From UMGS172 sp045546555 (lineage in GTDB: Bacteria > Bacillota > Clostridia > Oscillospirales > Acutalibacteraceae), in NCBI GenBank assembly GCA_045546555.1, contig JAZQCY010000159.1, positions 1-6,225 on the forward strand: a stretch of 6,225 nt of DNA, written 5' to 3'. Positions 1 to 4,495 of the stretch are shown in pieces. A program made the position numbers and the translations under genes. The first letter of the stretch is position 1. Every line of letters starts with the position of its first letter. The notes under the pieces were generated by a model, which did not search any database, was not told where the DNA came from, and was given only the letters and a program-made list of their open reading frames with translations.

Positions 1-1
1 A

Positions 2-217
2 GAGTGCACCGCAAATATATACAGACAGGACGTTAAAAACGCAGGCTACGGAACAGGATATTACGGCTTTAGATGTGCGATTAACTGGGATCAGTACACT
101 CCGGGTCAATATACCGTTCGGGCGATAGCGGTGGCTCCGGGGAATACAGGGACGGTTCTCTTGTCATGGAACAACGAAAACGGGTGGCGTTTGCCACCCG
201 TTTTTTTGTATTATTAA
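2..217 (+). CDS. C-terminal end of a secreted/surface protein (partial)
   Basis: The reading frame starting at base 2 is open from the window edge to a TAA at 215-217, giving the last 71 residues of a protein whose start lies outside. The stretch containing NAGYGTGYYGFRCAINW and then YTPGQYTVRAIAV is rich in Tyr, Gly and Thr. It reads like the last strands of a beta-sandwich module of the kind appended to clostridial secreted cell-wall hydrolases and surface proteins; that likeness is from memory of the family style, not a search. The last ~14 residues (from NGWRLPP to LYY) are encoded by the terminator hairpin and U-tract at 177-207, which is unusual. Either the gene truly ends there, or an earlier stop was lost by mutation or frameshift. 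The other two forward frames contain stops inside the segment. The function of the whole protein cannot be told from this piece. Confidence 0.65.
   Translation, partial: ECTANIYRQDVKNAGYGTGYYGFRCAINWDQYTPGQYTVRAIAVAPGNTGTVLLSWNNENGWRLPPVFLYY
177..207. terminator. Bidirectional intrinsic terminator between convergent genes
   Basis: A perfect 8-bp GC-rich stem (CGGGTGGC / GCCACCCG, 181-188 and 193-200) with a GTTT loop is followed by seven T on the plus strand (201-207). It is preceded by AAAA (177-180), which gives a short U-tract on the minus strand. It ends the partial plus-strand gene and, read the other way, the minus-strand gene whose stop is at 228-230. The coding frame of the partial gene passes through the whole hairpin. 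Confidence 0.9.
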
Positions 218-227
218 TCATCAAAGT

Positions 228-626
228 TTATTTAATCGGCATTTCGTCGGGAGTTGCAGGCTCAAGCACAAAGGTGTTTGACCAGAAGCCCGGCTTCATC
301 CATACCTTGGCATAACCGTGACGGTTCTGCGGTGTGAAATTGAAAACCAGATCGGTGCAACGGCGGTTCATACCGCAGGCAACGTGCAGGTTATACTCAC
401 CGTATTTCAAAGGAATCTTTACAGTCTCACGGTTGCCTATGTATCCGTAAGGCTCACCGTTCAGATAAAGACCGAAGCCGCCTGCGATACCCAAGGGTGA
501 ACCCTTTCGGTAGATAACAAGCACAGCATCGGGATGAAACTGCAAAGGCTGATGGCACTCGGAACAAACCGAACCGGGTGCGGCATTCTGAACCTCGCCA
601 CAACTACATTTAACTCTTAAAAGCAT
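228..626 (-). CDS. Small zinc-ribbon protein with a C-terminal beta domain (hypothetical)
   Basis: This encodes 132 residues with no signal peptide or membrane helix, so it is probably cytoplasmic. An N-terminal zinc-ribbon-like motif has Cys7, Cys9, Cys21 and Cys24 (CSCGE then CSEC), with spacing slightly shorter than the usual CxxC. Residues ~34-125 look all-beta. The segment around FGLYLNGEPYGYIGN, followed by VKIPLKYGEYNLHV, resembles the pattern of PEGA- or DUF2846-like carbohydrate- or lipoprotein-associated beta domains (a ligand-displaying 'LYLNGE..G.I' strand, then a 'G.Y.L.V' strand). This is a pattern-level resemblance only. Cys84 and Cys90 could form a second pair. The ATG at 626 is supported by GGGGG at 636-640, nine bases upstream, and by a promoter at 657-685. 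It is transcribed divergently from another zinc-ribbon protein gene at 820. No function can be assigned; roles in protein-protein contact are possible. Confidence 0.82.
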   Translation of the reverse strand: MLLRVKCSCGEVQNAAPGSVCSECHQPLQFHPDAVLVIYRKGSPLGIAGGFGLYLNGEPYGYIGNRETVKIPLKYGEYNLHVACGMNRRCTDLVFNFTPQNRHGYAKVWMKPGFWSNTFVLEPATPDEMPIK

Positions 627-656
627 ATTTTTAAACCCCCATTGATTTCTTTAGTC

Positions 657-685
657 AGTTTACCACAATCGCAGATGGTTGTCAA
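657..685 (-). promoter_or_regulatory. Sigma-A promoter for the zinc-ribbon gene at 228-626
   Basis: On the minus strand a consensus -35 TTGACA (680-685) is followed by a 17-bp spacer and a -10 TAAACT (657-662) with an extended TG one base upstream. The predicted start is near 650, giving a leader of about 24 bases containing the GGGGG ribosome binding site. Confidence 0.8.
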
Positions 686-751
686 TCGAAAACATCACCA
701 AAATCTAAATATTAACAGTTTCTTAAAGTTGCAAATTTTGATTTTACCGTA

Positions 752-780
752 TTGAAAAAACCTAATCAGCGTGTTATAAT
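752..780 (+). promoter_or_regulatory. Strong sigma-A promoter for the gene at 820
   Basis: A -35 TTGAAA (752-757), a 17-bp spacer and a perfect -10 TATAAT (775-780) with TG at 772-773 (extended -10) are present. Transcription would start near 787. Its -35 is 66 bp from that of the divergent promoter at 657-685, and the A/T-rich gap holds no convincing operator palindrome. Confidence 0.88.
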
Positions 781-819
781 GATTATGTCTAATACATTAA
801 ATATATGGAGGTTTTGATT

Positions 820-1491
820 ATGAAATTTTGTACCCATTGCGGAAAGCAGCTTGAAGACGATTTTCAGTTTTGTAACGGTTGCGGCGCTCCCGTAGCCAAC
901 AGCAACCCCATACCGCCTACACAAAACTACGCCAACCCCGTACCGCCCGTTCAGAACAACCCCAATCAAGGTTCTTACAACGCCAATCCTTACGGCTATG
1001 CTAATCCCAACCCCGTCACCATTTCCGAGGATTATAGCATTGCGCAGGAAAAGGAACAGCTCGACTTTATGTATAAATTCTTAAAGTTTGAGCGCATTGC
1101 CTGGAAGGTCGGCGGAATTGTTATTACTGTGCTTGCAGGTCTGTTTGCATTCTTGGGATTCATTTTCCTCATCGTTTCGGCCGACACTTACGGACACAGA
1201 GGAGATTTTTACCTTTCGATGGGTCTGACCTATTTCTTTATGGGTATTCTTTATGTTCCGATCGGCATTGTCGGCTTCAAGATGGTCGGCAAGGTTGAGG
1301 AGTATATGAATATGCTGTACTACGATGCCGCACCCGTCGTTCAGCGTTGCACCTCGGTCGGTATGATCGTTCTTGGCGCATTCTTCAACACCATCGCAAT
1401 GGTTTTCATCATTGTCAACTTCGCCAAAACCAAGAGCAACCTCCCCACCTTCCAGCGTGCAATCGACCGCCAGAGGAATATCAACAAATAA
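820..1491 (+). CDS. Zinc-ribbon protein with three transmembrane helices (hypothetical)
   Basis: This encodes 223 residues. Residues 4-21 form a compact zinc ribbon (CTHCGK at 4-9, CNGCGA at 18-23; CxxC-10-CxxC), as in the zinc-ribbon/DZANK-like domains often placed at the N-terminus of Firmicute membrane proteins. Residues ~25-67 are a Pro/Asn/Tyr-rich flexible linker with repeated NP(V/I)PP and YANP units. Three hydrophobic segments follow at about 97-120, 131-154 and 177-201, ending in a basic tail. The ribbon is probably cytoplasmic. The ATG at 820 is chosen over the in-frame ATG at 805 because GGAGG at 807-811 lies exactly eight bases before 820, and the 805 codon overlaps it. It has its own promoter (752-780) and terminator (1520-1553). 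It is divergent from another zinc-ribbon gene, which may hint at a shared role. The biochemical function is unknown. Confidence 0.88.
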   Translation: MKFCTHCGKQLEDDFQFCNGCGAPVANSNPIPPTQNYANPVPPVQNNPNQGSYNANPYGYANPNPVTISEDYSIAQEKEQLDFMYKFLKFERIAWKVGGIVITVLAGLFAFLGFIFLIVSADTYGHRGDFYLSMGLTYFFMGILYVPIGIVGFKMVGKVEEYMNMLYYDAAPVVQRCTSVGMIVLGAFFNTIAMVFIIVNFAKTKSNLPTFQRAIDRQRNINK

Positions 1492-1512
1492 ATAAAGAAG
1501 TAAATTAAGTAC

Positions 1513-1553
1513 AAAAAACCACCGCCCACGCAAAAGCGTGTGCGGTGTTTTTT
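1513..1553. terminator. Bidirectional terminator shared by the 820-1491 gene and tRNA-Arg
   Basis: A 12-bp stem with one mismatch (1520-1531 with 1536-1547, AAAA loop) is followed by six T (1548-1553) on the plus strand and flanked by six A (1513-1518), which become a U-tract on the minus strand. It therefore ends both the plus-strand membrane protein transcript and the minus-strand tRNA transcript. The last T of the plus-strand tract is also the complement of the A of the tRNA's CCA end. Confidence 0.9.
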
Positions 1554-1629
1554 GGCCCGCCTGAAGGGATTCGAACCCCCGTCCTTCAGAATCGGAATCT
1601 GCTGCGATATCCAGCTTCGCCACAGGCGG
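1553..1629 (-). tRNA. tRNA-Arg (anticodon CCG), CCA encoded
   Basis: The minus strand folds into a complete cloverleaf of 74 nt plus CCA. The acceptor is CCGCCTG/CAGGCGG (7 perfect pairs), followed by T8 G9. The D stem is GCGA/TCGC with loop AGCTGGATA (conserved A14, G18, G19, A21). The anticodon loop is TTCCGAT with anticodon CCG, reading CGG for arginine. The variable loop is AGGAC with C48 matching G15, and the T loop is TTCGAAT. The discriminator is G, then CCA. A20 and C35, known arginine identity positions in bacteria, are both present. One weakness is that the first anticodon-stem pair (27-43) is G-A rather than a Watson-Crick pair, and the T stem has two G-U pairs. Downstream it runs straight into the shared terminator at 1513-1553. 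The upstream flank (1630-1645) is A/T-rich and could supply a -10, but I cannot place a -35 with confidence. Confidence 0.95.
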
Positions 1630-1649
1630 TAATATATTATTAAATTGTT

Positions 1650-1766
1650 GGGTTCTCACCCTACGGGATACTCTCCGTTCACACATCTGTCGACCGCCCT
1701 CAGCGGTATACGACATCTGTGCGTACTCGAGACTCCGCAGTCCGCTCTGCTTCGCATTTCGGCTGC
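1650..1766 (-). ncRNA. Candidate structured RNA segment upstream of tRNA-Arg
   Basis: Four hairpins can be drawn in 117 bases. (a) 1650-1661: a 4-bp stem whose minus-strand loop is GAGA, a GNRA tetraloop. (b) 1663-1678: ACGG/CCGT with an 8-base loop. (c) 1682-1721: 14 pairs in three helices (CACA/TGTG, TGTCG/CGACA, ACCGC/GCGGT), broken by a symmetric internal loop that is GA opposite GA on the minus strand, and by a 3-base bulge (1708-1710). (d) 1737-1766: GCAG-CCG / CGG-CTGC with one bulged base and a small inner TGC/GCA hairpin. The GNRA loop and the tandem G-A mismatch are typical of RNA motifs and occur only on the minus strand, the strand of the tRNA. There is no convincing ORF. Expression and identity are unknown. 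It could be a repeat that merely forms palindromes. Confidence 0.4.
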
Positions 1767-1769
1767 TCC

Positions 1770-1828
1770 GACGAACCCCGTCCTAAAGACACCGGAATCT
1801 GCTGCGAAGCCTACTTCGCTACAGGCGG
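1770..1828 (-). pseudogene. Decayed partial copy of tRNA-Arg(CCG)
   Basis: Read on the minus strand from 1828, this repeats the acceptor 5' strand (CCGCCTG), a GCGA/TCGC D stem and the GCAGATTCCG anticodon region of the intact tRNA at 1553-1629, plus the GGACGGGGTTCG of the variable region and T arm. It breaks down elsewhere: the D loop is shortened (AGTAGGCT, with GG shifted), the anticodon stem 3' side is lost (TCTTT), and the T stem and 3' acceptor strand are absent. No CAGGCGG follows, so no cloverleaf can close. The ~15 bases upstream of both copies are also alike (TAATAT, then a TTATTA-type stretch), which favours an old tandem duplication over chance similarity. Confidence 0.75.
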
Positions 1829-1850
1829 TAATATGAATTATTAGTGACGG

Positions 1851-1900
1851 CGCACTCCCTCCGTCTCGCTTACGCTCGCCAGTTCCCTCTAAGAGGGAGC
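1851..1900 (-). repeat. Short palindromic intergenic repeat, copy A
   Basis: On the minus strand this has the order hairpin, TGG, variable GC-rich part, then GACGGAGGGAG. The hairpin is TCCCTC/GAGGGA (1884-1889 with 1893-1898, TAA loop) and is extended by flanking pairs to about 8 bp. The same arrangement occurs in the opposite orientation at 1968-2017, so the two copies are inverted relative to each other. This kind of small GC-rich hairpin repeat is frequent between genes in gut Clostridia; that family statement is from general knowledge. Confidence 0.6.
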
Positions 1901-1938
1901 CTATGAAGTCACTACGCTCAAGCTTTAAGATTTCTCTT

Positions 1939-1951
1939 GGGGACTTTCCCC
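1939..1951. repeat. Small hairpin between the two palindromic repeats
   Basis: GGGGA/TCCCC, a 5-bp stem with a CTT loop, lies in the spacer between copies A and B. It has no U-tract on either strand, so it is not a terminator; it may be part of the repeat cluster. Confidence 0.4.
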
Positions 1952-1967
1952 TTGCATTCGCCTGTCA

Positions 1968-2017
1968 GCCTTCCCTTGTGAGGGAAGGTGGAATCGCCGC
2001 AGGCGAAGACGGATGAG
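1968..2017 (+). repeat. Short palindromic intergenic repeat, copy B
   Basis: A perfect 8-bp hairpin CCTTCCCT/AGGGAAGG (1969-1976 and 1981-1988, loop TGTG) is followed by a second 5-bp hairpin TCGCC/GGCGA (1994-1998 and 2002-2006) and then by GACGGATGAG (2008-2017). Layout and end sequence match copy A in inverted orientation. No ORF is associated, so if mobile it would have to be moved in trans. Confidence 0.65.
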
Positions 2018-2022
2018 TAGTG

Positions 2023-2048
2023 TAGGGAATGCGTTTATGCATTCCCTA
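2023..2048. repeat. 10-bp hairpin downstream of the membrane protein gene
   Basis: TAGGGAATGC / GCATTCCCTA form a perfect 10-bp stem with a GTTTAT loop. It lies 50 bases beyond the stop of the minus-strand gene at 2099 and could stall polymerase or protect the mRNA 3' end. It lacks a following U-tract on the minus strand (CACTACTC), so it is not a canonical intrinsic terminator. It may be the edge of repeat copy B. Confidence 0.55.
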
Positions 2049-2098
2049 TATTAAATCTTCACCCTTGAAAAGGATTGATTGCCCGAGACTTTACCGGC

Positions 2099-2992
2099 TC
2101 ATTCCCCCGATGTAGTATCGGTGCTTTGGGTTTCGGAGTCGGTATCTTCTGTCTTGGACACCACCGATTGTGTATCGGATACGGTGCTTGACGGCTTGGA
2201 CTCCAACGGTTTGCCGCCGTTCATATACGGGTCGGCCATAACGCTTCTGATAAACGCATCGGCGTGTGCCGAATACTCCTTGACGTCACCCTTATTCGCA
2301 GTAGAGTTTTCGTTTATGGCACGGCGCATAATATAATAGTCAAAATTAGCGGTATAATCCTCGCTGACAACGTTAAACGCCGCATCAAACGCCGTTGCGT
2401 TAAGCTGGAATGCAGTTCCGTCAAGATGAGGAAGGTTTAAAGAGTTGTCGAGAAAATCATACCCAAACGAGCTTTCAAGGTCATTATACGCACCGGTATC
2501 AACAATATAAACAATGGCCTCTTCGTTTTGGAACTGACCCAAAAGCCTTGTGGTACCGTCGGAATCGGTCAGACGGTGGTCGTCGGGTATTGAGCAATTG
2601 ACCACCAAAACCTCAACCTTACCGTCGCCGTTGTAGTCCTCACAATATTCCTCGGCAATGGTGGCAAGATTTTCACTCATCGTGCTGTTGGCATAGGTCT
2701 TGAAATACAAAACTATAGTCAGATCGTATTTGGTTTTGGTCACACATGAGCCGATACTGATCGCCAATATTATTGCCACAATGACGATAAAGACGATCGT
2801 ATATTTACTGTAATACCAAAAATTTGACAGCTTGCTTGCAGTAGTCTGTTCCACAAGTGCCTCATTGGTCGGTTGCGGTGCGTATCCCTTGGGATCTTCA
2901 TTGAACGCTTCTTTTTGCCGCTTGAGTTCAATAAGCTCCCTTTGACGTGCTCTTTGCTCCTCAACCGAATTAAGTTTTCTTTTATCTGCCAT
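2099..2992 (-). CDS. Single-pass membrane protein with extracytoplasmic domain (hypothetical)
   Basis: This encodes 297 residues. A charged, Arg/Glu/Lys-rich N-terminus (about 11-30, likely helical or coiled coil) precedes a linker and one strongly hydrophobic segment at about 64-82 (YTIVFIVIVAIILAISIGS). No lipobox is present, so it is a membrane anchor with the N-terminus inside. The extracytoplasmic part (about 89-258) starts with YDLTIVLYFKTY and carries DYNGDGKVEV at 119-128, which resembles an EF-hand/dockerin-type calcium loop (Asp, Asn, Asp, then Gly). The tail (262-297) is a low-complexity Ser/Thr/Asp/Glu linker-like end. The ATG at 2992 is supported by AAAGGGAG six bases upstream and a promoter at 3039-3067. 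It is divergent from the exported propeller gene at 3192, so the two could act together outside the membrane, but nothing proves this. No known family was recognised. No clear intrinsic terminator follows. Confidence 0.85.
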   Translation of the reverse strand: MADKRKLNSVEEQRARQRELIELKRQKEAFNEDPKGYAPQPTNEALVEQTTASKLSNFWYYSKYTIVFIVIVAIILAISIGSCVTKTKYDLTIVLYFKTYANSTMSENLATIAEEYCEDYNGDGKVEVLVVNCSIPDDHRLTDSDGTTRLLGQFQNEEAIVYIVDTGAYNDLESSFGYDFLDNSLNLPHLDGTAFQLNATAFDAAFNVVSEDYTANFDYYIMRRAINENSTANKGDVKEYSAHADAFIRSVMADPYMNGGKPLESKPSSTVSDTQSVVSKTEDTDSETQSTDTTSGE

Positions 2993-3038
2993 ATTAAGCT
3001 CCCTTTCGGTTGAATTGAGTTTAACTCTGCTTCGGTAT

Positions 3039-3067
3039 ATTGTACCACAATTCTAACCTATTTACAA
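3039..3067 (-). promoter_or_regulatory. Sigma-A promoter for the membrane protein gene at 2099-2992
   Basis: The minus strand shows -35 TTGTAA (3062-3067), a 17-bp spacer, and -10 TACAAT (3039-3044) with an extended TG. The predicted leader is about 40 bases and ends in the AAAGGGAG ribosome binding site. Confidence 0.8.
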
Positions 3068-3131
3068 GTGCGATTATGCCGGTTGTTTACATTTTCAGGT
3101 TGTTTTTTTCGGAAAGTGTTGAATTTATATA

Positions 3132-3160
3132 TTGGCAATTTTTGCGGTTTATGTTATACT
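3132..3160 (+). promoter_or_regulatory. Sigma-A promoter for the beta-propeller gene at 3192
   Basis: -35 TTGGCA (3132-3137), a 17-bp spacer and -10 TATACT (3155-3160) with TG at 3152-3153 are present. The start would be near 3167, leaving a leader of about 25 bases with GGGAGG at 3179-3184. The promoter lies inside the upstream part of the open frame, another reason to reject any start before 3192. Confidence 0.82.
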
Positions 3161-3191
3161 TAATAAAACAATCCGATTGGGAGGTGTGAGC

Positions 3192-4451
3192 ATGAAACGA
3201 CCGATAGCCATTTTGCTTTTGATTGCAGCTTTGGGCGCAACGGCCCTTTATCAATACAAATTCCCGGTCGAGCCGCCTTCCTACGAAACGGTCTACCCTG
3301 AACTTGTACCTCAACAAGTCATCATAAAGGTCCCTGTTTTGACCGAGCTTGGCAACCCGACCTCGCAACGTTACACCTCCAAAAGCACCAACTCACGCAA
3401 CCCGTGGGACATGGCAGTGCTTGACGGCAAGCTTTATGTCGGCAGTGGTGACTACGGCAAAAACACCGGCCCCTGCGATATGTGGCAGTATGACCCCGAG
3501 ACCGAGCAATGGACCTCTACCGGTCAGATCAACGATGAAGCCGTTGCCAATTTTGAGATACTTGACGGCAAGCTTATCGCCACAGGAACCGATCCCAAGG
3601 CAGGTTGGGAATACGGCAGCTTTTACACCCTGACCGAGGACGGTTGGCAGACCGACCGAACCGTACCCTTCGGAGTTCACATGTTTGACATTGCCTCCCA
3701 TAAAGGGAGCCTGTTTTATGCCATCGGCACAGCAGGCTGCAGGCAATCCCCCGTTCAGATAACAAAGGACGGCGAGAACTACATCAACGCTCCGTTTTAT
3801 ATTGATGAAACCGCCTTGATCGGTAACACCGACTACAGTTATTTCAGGTGCTATAATCTTTTTGAAAGTGATAGCGAGCTGTATGCCTTCTGCTATCTGG
3901 ACAGTACCAACCGTTCTTACGGCTTTTTTAAATACGACGGCGAGGCCTTCCGTCTTGTTACACCGTTTTCGGATTTGAAGCTGAAATCAATGGGCACCAA
4001 CCGCCAGGTCATTTTTAACAAGGGCATCACCTACAACGGCTGTTTTTATTTCTCCACCGGATATCTTTACTCAACCAAAGACTTTACCAAGGTCGAAAAT
4101 GTCCCCTTCTCGGACGGCACCTATGTGCAGGATATGACGGTGCAGGGCGGTAAAATGTATATTCTGACCTCGAACGAGCTTAAAGAAGAAACCGTTGATG
4201 AAAACGGTCAACCCTTAACGCTGATATCATATAAAAACACTGTTTGGGAGTATAACGGAGCCGACGATATGACCGAGGTCTACAGCTTTGAGTACAAGCA
4301 ATCGGCTATGAGCTTTGAAAAGTACGGTGATATTTATTATATCGGCATCGGAAAGCTAACCGATAAATCGGCAGTCGCCTACGACTCGCCCTTGCTTTTG
4401 AACGGCAATATTCTAAAGCTTGAATTTGTTGAAAAGGTAATAACAAAATAA
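3192..4451 (+). CDS. Exported seven-bladed beta-propeller-like protein (hypothetical)
   Basis: This encodes 419 residues. MKRP followed by a hydrophobic stretch (about 5-19) is a signal peptide or signal anchor; ATA at 16-18 is a possible signal peptidase I site, and there is no lipobox cysteine. After a Pro/Val-rich linker, a Kelch-like unit recurs seven times: a 'V-DGKLYVGSGD'-type strand pair near residues 73, 121, 165, 222, 277, 314 and 373. Each is followed by a 'WxYDxxxxxW' or 'F-YDG' strand, for example 99-107 WQYDPETEQWT, 246-252 FKYDGEA and 351-356 VWEYNG. Seven units of 37-59 residues fit a seven-bladed propeller, a scaffold usually used for binding. No catalytic residues were recognised. 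The ATG at 3192 is set by GGGAGG seven bases upstream (3179-3184). The gene is monocistronic, divergent from the membrane protein at 2099 and convergent with the antiporter. The partner or ligand is unknown. Confidence 0.87.
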   Translation: MKRPIAILLLIAALGATALYQYKFPVEPPSYETVYPELVPQQVIIKVPVLTELGNPTSQRYTSKSTNSRNPWDMAVLDGKLYVGSGDYGKNTGPCDMWQYDPETEQWTSTGQINDEAVANFEILDGKLIATGTDPKAGWEYGSFYTLTEDGWQTDRTVPFGVHMFDIASHKGSLFYAIGTAGCRQSPVQITKDGENYINAPFYIDETALIGNTDYSYFRCYNLFESDSELYAFCYLDSTNRSYGFFKYDGEAFRLVTPFSDLKLKSMGTNRQVIFNKGITYNGCFYFSTGYLYSTKDFTKVENVPFSDGTYVQDMTVQGGKMYILTSNELKEETVDENGQPLTLISYKNTVWEYNGADDMTEVYSFEYKQSAMSFEKYGDIYYIGIGKLTDKSAVAYDSPLLLNGNILKLEFVEKVITK

Positions 4452-4452
4452 C

Positions 4453-4485
4453 AAACCCGCCGACGAAATCGGCGGTTTTAGTTTT
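4453..4485. terminator. Intrinsic terminator between the propeller and antiporter genes
   Basis: A perfect 7-bp stem CCGCCGA/TCGGCGG (4457-4463, 4469-4475, loop CGAAA) is followed by TTTTAGTTTT on the plus strand, five bases after the propeller stop. On the minus strand the stem is followed by GTTTGTTATTTTG, a weaker U-tract. It is the only candidate terminator for the antiporter gene, whose stop is at 4496-4498. Confidence 0.88.
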
Positions 4486-4495
4486 ACATTTTGCT

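Noticed and set aside
686..751. Operator palindrome between the first divergent promoters
   Set aside because: AAAATC and GATTTT occur on either side but with no consistent inner symmetry in a strongly A/T-rich stretch, so chance is enough.
805..819. Upstream ATG start (805) for the zinc-ribbon membrane protein
   Set aside because: The ATG abuts the GGAGG at 807-811, which is ideally spaced for 820; starting at 805 would translate the ribosome binding site and displace the zinc ribbon from the N-terminus.
1650..1662. T-box-like motif (AGGGTGAGAACC on the minus strand)
   Set aside because: It resembles the T-box core only in its first six bases, has no specifier loop or terminator/antiterminator pair, and lies upstream of a tRNA rather than an aminoacyl-tRNA gene.
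1081..1716. 211-residue minus-strand open frame
   Set aside because: It lies antisense to the membrane protein gene and runs through the tRNA, terminator and structured segment. Its composition is typical of an antisense shadow, and it has no ribosome binding site.
1645..1836. 63-residue plus-strand frame across the tRNA pseudogene region
   Set aside because: It is made of hairpin and tRNA-derived sequence, has no ribosome binding site or promoter, and has no protein-like pattern.
1851..2048. CRISPR array
   Set aside because: There are only two repeat copies, in opposite orientation and with unequal internal parts; no regular direct repeats or spacers and no cas genes.
2023..2098. Intrinsic terminator for the gene at 2099-2992
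   Set aside because: The 10-bp hairpin at 2023-2048 is strong but has no U-tract on the minus strand, and nothing better lies between it and the stop codon.
3132..3191. TTG start at 3132 for the propeller protein
   Set aside because: The TTG is the -35 box of the promoter and the segment contains the -10 and the ribosome binding site; the signal peptide starts naturally at 3192.
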